A DNA stretch of 64,000 bases from Zygaena filipendulae. Its lineage: Eukaryota > Arthropoda > Insecta > Lepidoptera > Zygaenidae. A program made the translations under genes and the position numbers. The notes under the pieces are model-generated. The model saw nothing but the letters and a program-made list of their open reading frames with translations. It ran no database searches and was not told where the DNA came from. This document shows, in pieces, positions 58,269-64,000 of this stretch (positions are counted from its first letter, which is position 1; every line of letters begins with the position of its first letter). The stretch is taken from NCBI GenBank assembly GCA_907165275.2, contig OU015666.1, forward strand, positions 526,001 to 590,000, written 5' to 3'.

Positions 58269-60698
58269 ATGGCTCAAAGCGTTCAGGTGATACCGAAAGA
58301 TATTTTAAATTTAATACCAAAATACGATGGAGAGCCCAACTTGCTAAATTTTTTTATTAAAAAATGTGAATACGTTTTGATTAACTTTGGTGGTCCAAAT
58401 AATCCGGTACAATTAGCTTACTTTTTCCAATGTATTACAAGTAGATTGACTGGTAGAGCTGCCGCTCTCCTTAGCGAGAGGGACGATATTAATAGTTGGA
58501 ATACATTACGAGCAGTTTTCATTCAACATTTTGGAGATCCACGTTCAGAGGAATGTATCGCAATTGAGTTGGAATCATTAAAAATAAAAAATGGCGAATC
58601 TTATATCGATTTCTGCAAAAGGGTACAAAACGTACGCAGTACATTATTTTCAAAAGTTAACTTACTCGTAGATGAAGGTGTTAAAGCCGCAAAGATGATT
58701 ATCTATAATCAAGCTGCTTTCGATGTTTTTCTTTTTAATTTGCCAAAAGAATTTATCAGGCTTATAAGGTTAAGATTGACGCCACCTAACCTTACTTTAG
58801 AAAACGCATTAGCAATAGTAACAGAAGAAGTTAATGTTCAGTTTCAATACGACTCAAAAAATAAAGATAAACCAAATTATAAGAATTTTCAACTGTCAAA
58901 TTCAGCACAAAATTCTTCTTTTCATCAAAATCATGCTAAATTTGCGCAGCCAATAAATAATAACTTTGGTTTTAAAATACCAGCACCGCAACTGCCGATG
59001 CAACAAAAGTTTCAATTTGGTTTTTCTCCTTATGGTAACCGAAATAATTTTAACCTTCCACAAGGGGGATACCGACCTCAATTTAATAATAGTCATGGTA
59101 ATCCCAATTTTAAATTCGGCATCCCGCAAGGAGGATATCGTCCTCAATTTAACAATAACAACCAAAATTTTAAATTCGGCATTCCACAAGGAGGCTATCG
59201 TTCACAATTTAATAATAATAACCCAAACTTTAAATTTGGTATTCCGCAAGGGTACCGCCCACAATTAAACAATAATTTTCACTTCAATAAACCTATTCAA
59301 AAGCTAGATTATAATACTGATGTGTCGATGCGTACTGCACCACCATTAAAACAAAACTTTATCGAAGATTCACAGCAAAATGTTTTTCATAATAATGAAC
59401 TTTATGATTACGACTATAGCCCTGATTATTGTGACAATAATGATATACCTGTATATAACGAATATGATGAGAACCAGTATGCTGAGTACGAACAAGAACA
59501 ACCAGTACAAAATAATGAGAAAGTTTTTGAGACATACTATCTAGAAACGGCCTCAGATACATACCAACAGCCCGTAACAATACATCTTAATTTCGATAGT
59601 ACTCTGAGACTCCCACATATAGAAATCCCCGAAATAAATTCACGATTTATGATCGACACGGGCAGCACGCGATCTTTCATTAGTCCCGCAAAAGCTAACG
59701 AGTTCTTTTCAAATTATAAAATTTACGAACCATTTCAGGTAGTTAGTGCACATACTAGCAGCCATCATAATGAAGCTATACTTATACCTTCATTAAAGAC
59801 GCTAAAAAACAACACTATGCATAAATTTTACATATTTCAAGTAGACGATCGATATGATGGTTTAATCGGTTCAGACTTACTAAAACAACTAGACGCTACT
59901 ATCGATATGAAAAATCAAGTATTACATACGTGCGATACAGACATACCTATTCTGTACAAACCAATACATGAAATTCGATTAGATCCTCACAGCGAAACCC
60001 GCGTTAAGGTACCTACAACCTTAGGACACGGTCAGGAAATTTTAGAGAAAACCGATTTTGGTTTAGGAGCTCGGATGCCACGTCCTCTTGTTAATTGTAC
60101 TAATAGATTAGCTTATACTGTCATTCAAAATACATCAGACAAAGTAGGGACAACAAAGTTTCGCAAACCATTACAAACAGAACAGTATGACTCTAGTAAT
60201 ACACTGAAAACAAATAAACTTGACTATGATAATTGTGAGACAGATAAAATTTTAGTTGACAATCCGACAAGACTTCGTTTAGATCACATGAATGACGAAG
60301 AAAGAAATACAAACGCCGATACCTTACCTAGGATAAAATTAAACGTCCTTCATAAAAATTATTCAAGCTCATTAGTCGTAAATGTGGACGAAAGACAACG
60401 AAAAGGAAATAAAAATAGTAATTTGAACCCTAAAAGCCCAATAAAAATTTCATCTGAATCCGATTTTAAGGTTGAATTAGACGATAAAAATATCAGACGT
60501 AGTAAGGATAAACCTCACTATGAAAAAACTGTGGTAACCGGGGAAATACCGCGAAATGTAGTAGCAGTACGACTTAAAAGGAGAAACGCTAAAAACTCAA
60601 TTAAAAATATTAAACGCCCTCCGCAGGCAAGGCCAGCTCGTTCTCCTACTACTGATGACGACGAGCCAATGTCAAGGCCTTCAACTGCACCGACTTGA
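58269..60698 (+). CDS. gag: Gag-protease polyprotein with in-frame loss of RT/RNase H/integrase
   Basis: 809 residues. Residues 1-195 are the errantivirus-like Gag capsid region. Residues 245-340 are Asn/Gln/Gly-rich, with four tandem units of about 20 residues built on FGIPQGGYRPQFNNN; there is no zinc knuckle. Residues 436-560 are a retropepsin: DTGS at 463-466 and GLIGSDLL at 531-538. Residues 561-678 look like the protease-RT linker, ending RLDHMNDEER. This joins directly to NTNADTLPRIKLN (680-692), which resembles the last motif of errantivirus RNase H. A basic tail follows (760-790), possibly remnants of the linker and integrase end. The catalytic RT, RNase H and integrase motifs are absent. 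Gag and protease share one frame, although errantiviruses usually separate them by a frameshift. The ATG at 58269 is the first in frame after the leader. Confidence 0.9.
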   Translation: MAQSVQVIPKDILNLIPKYDGEPNLLNFFIKKCEYVLINFGGPNNPVQLAYFFQCITSRLTGRAAALLSERDDINSWNTLRAVFIQHFGDPRSEECIAIELESLKIKNGESYIDFCKRVQNVRSTLFSKVNLLVDEGVKAAKMIIYNQAAFDVFLFNLPKEFIRLIRLRLTPPNLTLENALAIVTEEVNVQFQYDSKNKDKPNYKNFQLSNSAQNSSFHQNHAKFAQPINNNFGFKIPAPQLPMQQKFQFGFSPYGNRNNFNLPQGGYRPQFNNSHGNPNFKFGIPQGGYRPQFNNNNQNFKFGIPQGGYRSQFNNNNPNFKFGIPQGYRPQLNNNFHFNKPIQKLDYNTDVSMRTAPPLKQNFIEDSQQNVFHNNELYDYDYSPDYCDNNDIPVYNEYDENQYAEYEQEQPVQNNEKVFETYYLETASDTYQQPVTIHLNFDSTLRLPHIEIPEINSRFMIDTGSTRSFISPAKANEFFSNYKIYEPFQVVSAHTSSHHNEAILIPSLKTLKNNTMHKFYIFQVDDRYDGLIGSDLLKQLDATIDMKNQVLHTCDTDIPILYKPIHEIRLDPHSETRVKVPTTLGHGQEILEKTDFGLGARMPRPLVNCTNRLAYTVIQNTSDKVGTTKFRKPLQTEQYDSSNTLKTNKLDYDNCETDKILVDNPTRLRLDHMNDEERNTNADTLPRIKLNVLHKNYSSSLVVNVDERQRKGNKNSNLNPKSPIKISSESDFKVELDDKNIRRSKDKPHYEKTVVTGEIPRNVVAVRLKRRNAKNSIKNIKRPPQARPARSPTTDDDEPMSRPSTAPT

Positions 60699-62364
60699 TA
60701 GTAACCCTGGTGTACTACCCCTGAAACAAGGAACTGCCGTAGTAAGCCATGATAAGTGGATCATTATTAAAACCTTGAACCTACAAATTATTCAAGACGA
60801 CCTTATGTCAAATTCAAATAAATATATACAACTTAATTCCTTAGTTAAGCTTAATTTTAACAGTACTCCTTACGATAGGATATGTAATTATAAGATACAA
60901 GTAGAGTACATACAAAATTTAACATTAAGCAAGCTTAAACAATTATTTCCAATCGCTAGAGTTAAAAGAGGTCTTTTAAACCCTTTAGGTTCTATTATAA
61001 AAATATTAACCGGAAATTTAGACAACGAAGACGCTGTTAAATATAACCAAATTATAGAAAATATTAAAGTAAATCAACAAAACCTTAATAAAAGGGTAAC
61101 GTTGATCTCTGAAATAGTTCAAAGCGTAACGAATGTTACTAAATCTATAAACAATAATTTAATACAACTTGATGTTCAGTCAAAAATCTTGCAAAGCGAA
61201 TTGGACCATTTGAAAATAAAGGAACAAAAGGATTTCATAGAAAATAACATTATTAATACATATTATTTACTTTTACATAATTTCCAATGTATTCTCACCC
61301 AATTAAATGAAATTGAAACTGCGATTGCTTTCAGTAAATTAGGAACTCTACATCAATCCATTATAGACTCTACTAAGTTGTTATTAGCTTTAAGTGATAT
61401 TGAAAAACATGAAAAATTAACATATACAGTAAGTTTGGAAAATCTTGTAAAAATAGAGCAAACTATTACATTAAAGTCATTCATCCATGATAATCAGATA
61501 GCGTTTCTGTTAGAGGTACCACTGGTAAGAAAAGAAATTTTTATATACTACAAATTGTACCCTCTACCTGTTTTCCGTGATCCAAATACTTTTGTAATAT
61601 TACCCAAATATCCTTACCTATTAGTAAAGGGATCACTAACGAAGCCACTCTCACAACCATGTCAAAAATGCGAGAAATCCTACTTCGTGTGCTCCGCAGA
61701 AAATGTATACGAGTCTATCCAAGATCACTGTATTGCAAATTTATTTAACTTCATAGAGAATACTAGCACCTGTGACGTTATTCCGATCAAAATTGAAGAT
61801 ATTAAAATACAACAAATTCAACCCAATCAATGGATATTATATGCGAGATCAAACACTTTATTGCGAAGAGTATGTCGAAGCCAAGTCTTCCCTCAGAATA
61901 TTCAAGGCACTTATATAATTACAATAGATGACGACTGTCTCGTGAAAATTGGTGGTTTCACAATAAAACTAAGACAGTCCGATTTAAAGGAAGCAACTCA
62001 TACAGGACTACCCATTGTAAATTTGCCTTTGATAAACTTTACAAATGCTGAAAGAAAGCCTGTCAATCTGGAAGGAGTGGATTTCAGTAACCTACAGTAT
62101 CTTACATACGCATTGAAGAAAAGTGATGTGAAAAGTGAAAATAATATAAGTGAAAATAATATCGTATCATTAAAAAGTGTTAGCGTTTGGACAGTTATAT
62201 TGTATTTAGTAATAGGCATTGTTTTAATTTACTTCATGTTTCACTTTCGCGAAACTATAACAATGAAACTTTGCGGAAATCGAAATTCTTCAAATCCTGC
62301 GAATTTGAATAATTTCGAACTTGCGGGGGGACGAGTCATGTTGACGGTACCAAGTACTGAATAA
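60655..62364 (+). CDS. env: Envelope-like (baculovirus F-type) protein
   Basis: The 569-residue frame overlaps the end of the gag frame by 44 nt in another phase. It has a furin-type cleavage site RVKR at 102-105, followed by a hydrophobic, Gly-containing fusion-peptide-like stretch (106-120), a heptad-like helical region (about 128-192), cysteine-bearing ectodomain motifs (CQKC 336-339; C346, C359, C373), and one membrane segment at about 509-530 with a short tail. This layout is that of errantivirus Env and baculovirus F proteins, which mediate membrane fusion. No signal peptide is visible at the start, so translation may begin in a spliced leader exon, or the signal has been lost. The last nine codons and stop lie inside the 3' LTR, a common errantivirus feature. 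Fusion activity is not implied. Confidence 0.9.
   Translation: MTTSQCQGLQLHRLDSNPGVLPLKQGTAVVSHDKWIIIKTLNLQIIQDDLMSNSNKYIQLNSLVKLNFNSTPYDRICNYKIQVEYIQNLTLSKLKQLFPIARVKRGLLNPLGSIIKILTGNLDNEDAVKYNQIIENIKVNQQNLNKRVTLISEIVQSVTNVTKSINNNLIQLDVQSKILQSELDHLKIKEQKDFIENNIINTYYLLLHNFQCILTQLNEIETAIAFSKLGTLHQSIIDSTKLLLALSDIEKHEKLTYTVSLENLVKIEQTITLKSFIHDNQIAFLLEVPLVRKEIFIYYKLYPLPVFRDPNTFVILPKYPYLLVKGSLTKPLSQPCQKCEKSYFVCSAENVYESIQDHCIANLFNFIENTSTCDVIPIKIEDIKIQQIQPNQWILYARSNTLLRRVCRSQVFPQNIQGTYIITIDDDCLVKIGGFTIKLRQSDLKEATHTGLPIVNLPLINFTNAERKPVNLEGVDFSNLQYLTYALKKSDVKSENNISENNIVSLKSVSVWTVILYLVIGIVLIYFMFHFRETITMKLCGNRNSSNPANLNNFELAGGRVMLTVPSTE
62323..62333 (+). promoter_or_regulatory. Polypurine tract
   Basis: GCGGGGGGACG directly precedes the 3' LTR and lies within the env frame. 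Confidence 0.7.
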
Positions 62365-62634
62365 TTTCTCTATATTATAAATATTATCATACTGTGACTA
62401 CGACCGGGTGGCCAGCCACAGACGCTGAGCAAGCATTCCCGCTACACGGCGAAGTCCATCCGCCCTATAGAGATAAGGTGCTAGGAATTAAGAATAATGT
62501 ACTCATGTACTCATGTTAGTTTTAACGTTAGTTTTAAGCATTCATTCTTATTGTAACGGTCATACAATAAAGACGTATTAAAATGCATTAAATTGCTTTT
62601 TAAAAAGCGGTCCTGGATCTACCGTGATTTGTCT
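62334..62634 (+). repeat. 3' LTR (301 bp)
   Basis: It is identical to the 5' LTR and followed by the AGGT duplication. Confidence 0.93.
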
Positions 62635-62786
62635 AGGTAGGCAGGGACCGGGCAAATACTGCCTCATTTATTACTTAGTATAGTTAGTAGTTATCATACA
62701 TTATATGTAATACTAGCGCAGAAAGTGTCGTTTACAACGCACGTTGGTGTGGAGCCAAGCCAACGGCGACTGTTGTGAATAGAAAT

Positions 62787-62990
62787 GAAATGAAATGAAA
62801 TGAAATGAAATGAAATGAAATATAGTTTATTCGTTACGACCACAATTAAATAATATGATTAAACAAAAAGTAGCATAAATAGCGTGTCGCAACAAAAGGG
62901 CAACCAGCTCAGCATAAGCCGGGAACCGTTAGGGGCCCGACGCTGGTCTTCCGCTGGAGCCGCGTGACGTGCAGGTTTAGAAAAAGGCAC
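62787..62990 (-). mobile_element. Retroposon fragment with (TGAAA)n tail
   Basis: A (TGAAA)n microsatellite at about 62784-62820 is followed by TATAGTTTATTCGTTACGAC and then CAGCTCAGCATAAG and GACGCTGGTCTTCC, shared with 49113-49273 and 54060-54310. The simple repeat marks its 3' tail on the minus strand. Confidence 0.6.
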
Positions 62991-64000
62991 TTTAAAATGA
63001 GGAAATTGGATTAATTTAATGGCATTGTATAATATTATGATGAAAGGCGAAGAACTGACGATAAATAAAATTATGGTATGAAGAAATCTGCAAAAGAATC
63101 TGCAGAAGAATCTGATACCATTATTATTGCACGTTTTCTTGAGTATGAATTACAAAACCTATTTGTGTTTTATAATTATTGGTCAATTATGTAGTAGGTG
63201 TAAGTGAAGTGAAGTACCCAATTGGGCTGGTTGTGAGTAAAATTGAGTCTCGCACGCGTGTCAAACTGTTTTAATTTTGCGAGAAAATATATGAAAATTT
63301 TGCTTATAATAAATAATATCTAAGTAAATTAATTTGGCAATTACTTAAAATATGGAAACTAAGCTTTTCGCACGCTTAGGTATAAGTTATGGAAAAATTA
63401 CTTTTTGAGCACATTTTGTACTTATTAAAAAAAAAGGGAAAGTTTGTCTGTACAAGCCATTTAAATAAAATAAACTCGATTACAGTTTGATTTAAAAGTA
63501 CTCATTGTTATGCATACGAGTAGTTGTAGACAAAGATTGGCTCGGTGCGCCGTCTGTACATCAGTATAGCAGAAACGGAATATAGAGTTACATATCTGTT
63601 TATAAAATGATTGCTATATTGTCGTTTTTACGAACTTTCCTTTACAAAGATTTTATTTGCTTCCTTCTCTTCGCTTCTTTTGCTTCTTGAAGCTTCTTTC
63701 AGAAAAAAACGTGGTCTTAATGTTTCCTTGAAATCCATTTCATTCTTCATTCCTCTCCATCTAGAAGCAGTCGCTTCTGGTTTAACTTCCAAAGTACATG
63801 TAATATAATAGTACTAATCAACGATTAATATTTTGTTAAATACTCATTAAAAAGAATTTTAGAAGAATAGACAAAACTTAAGGCAGCGTTATTGCTAAGG
63901 GCAATGTTTCCAAATAAAATAATTTGAAAAACCGGGTGGTAGAATCTTAAAAGTAAAACACGTGAGAGGTGCATAAAAAGGTAGAAACTGCTAATAGTTA
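62991..64000. other. Gene-less stretch
   Basis: AT-rich, with no recognised gene or repeat. A 65-codon frame at 63611-63808 lies in T-rich sequence and is unsupported. Confidence 0.35.

Larger units (their letters stand above)
57191..62634 (+). mobile_element. Errantivirus-type LTR element with gag, protease and env but no RT or integrase
   Basis: A 5444-bp element with identical 301-bp LTRs and a 4-bp target duplication AGGT at 57187-57190 and 62635-62638. The termini AGT...TCT, a primer binding site starting at the last LTR base, an envelope frame running into the 3' LTR, and Gag and protease types all fit insect errantiviruses. The expected reverse transcriptase, RNase H and integrase, normally about 1000 residues, are missing. 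The protease linker runs directly into an RNase H end-like segment. It is a non-autonomous derivative that must have been mobilised in trans. Confidence 0.92.

Overview
The window looks like a gene-poor, AT-rich, transposon-packed stretch of an insect nuclear genome, most likely a butterfly or moth. The evidence is several dozen short Helitron-like repeats with the CCCGCGGG palindrome and CTAG 3' end that are typical of Lepidoptera, a tRNA-derived SINE, several miniature inverted-repeat elements (MITEs), and two LTR retrotransposons of the Ty3/Gypsy (Metaviridae) group. I found no convincing host protein-coding gene and no rRNA, functional tRNA or CRISPR. The only long open frames belong to the two LTR elements.

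Layout. 1-8211 and 42330-49516 are two direct copies of one 7-8 kb segment, itself a mosaic of Helitron-like copies, a MITE with paired TGACGTCA sites and unrecognised sequence. The copies differ mainly by insertions private to one of them. 8212-21144 is a mosaic of solitary repeats and unassigned sequence. 21149-31659 is a complete, very young Ty3/Gypsy element: 2388-bp LTRs, CTGG target duplication, primer binding site, leader repeats, Gag, and a Pol reached by -1 frameshifting. 31660-42329 and 49517-57190 are further repeat-rich, gene-less sequence. 57191-62634 is a second, young LTR element of errantivirus type (301-bp LTRs, AGGT target duplication). It keeps gag, protease and env but has lost reverse transcriptase, RNase H and integrase through an in-frame internal deletion. 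62635-64000 is unassigned apart from one retroposon fragment.

How the parts work. In the first element, Gag ends one codon after a canonical T_TTA_AAC slippery heptamer, followed 7 nt later by an H-type pseudoknot that can be read directly from the sequence. Shifting into the -1 frame leads straight into a G-patch-like domain and then protease, reverse transcriptase, RNase H and integrase with all catalytic residues visible. The second element can supply only structural, protease and envelope-type proteins, so its recent insertion implies help in trans from a complete relative. Its leader holds five copies of a 17-bp motif, an arrangement like the protein-binding array in the leader of Drosophila gypsy. 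The most interesting points are the frameshift/G-patch arrangement, the pol-deleted but env-retaining element with its motif array, and the duplicated segment whose copies record different insertions.
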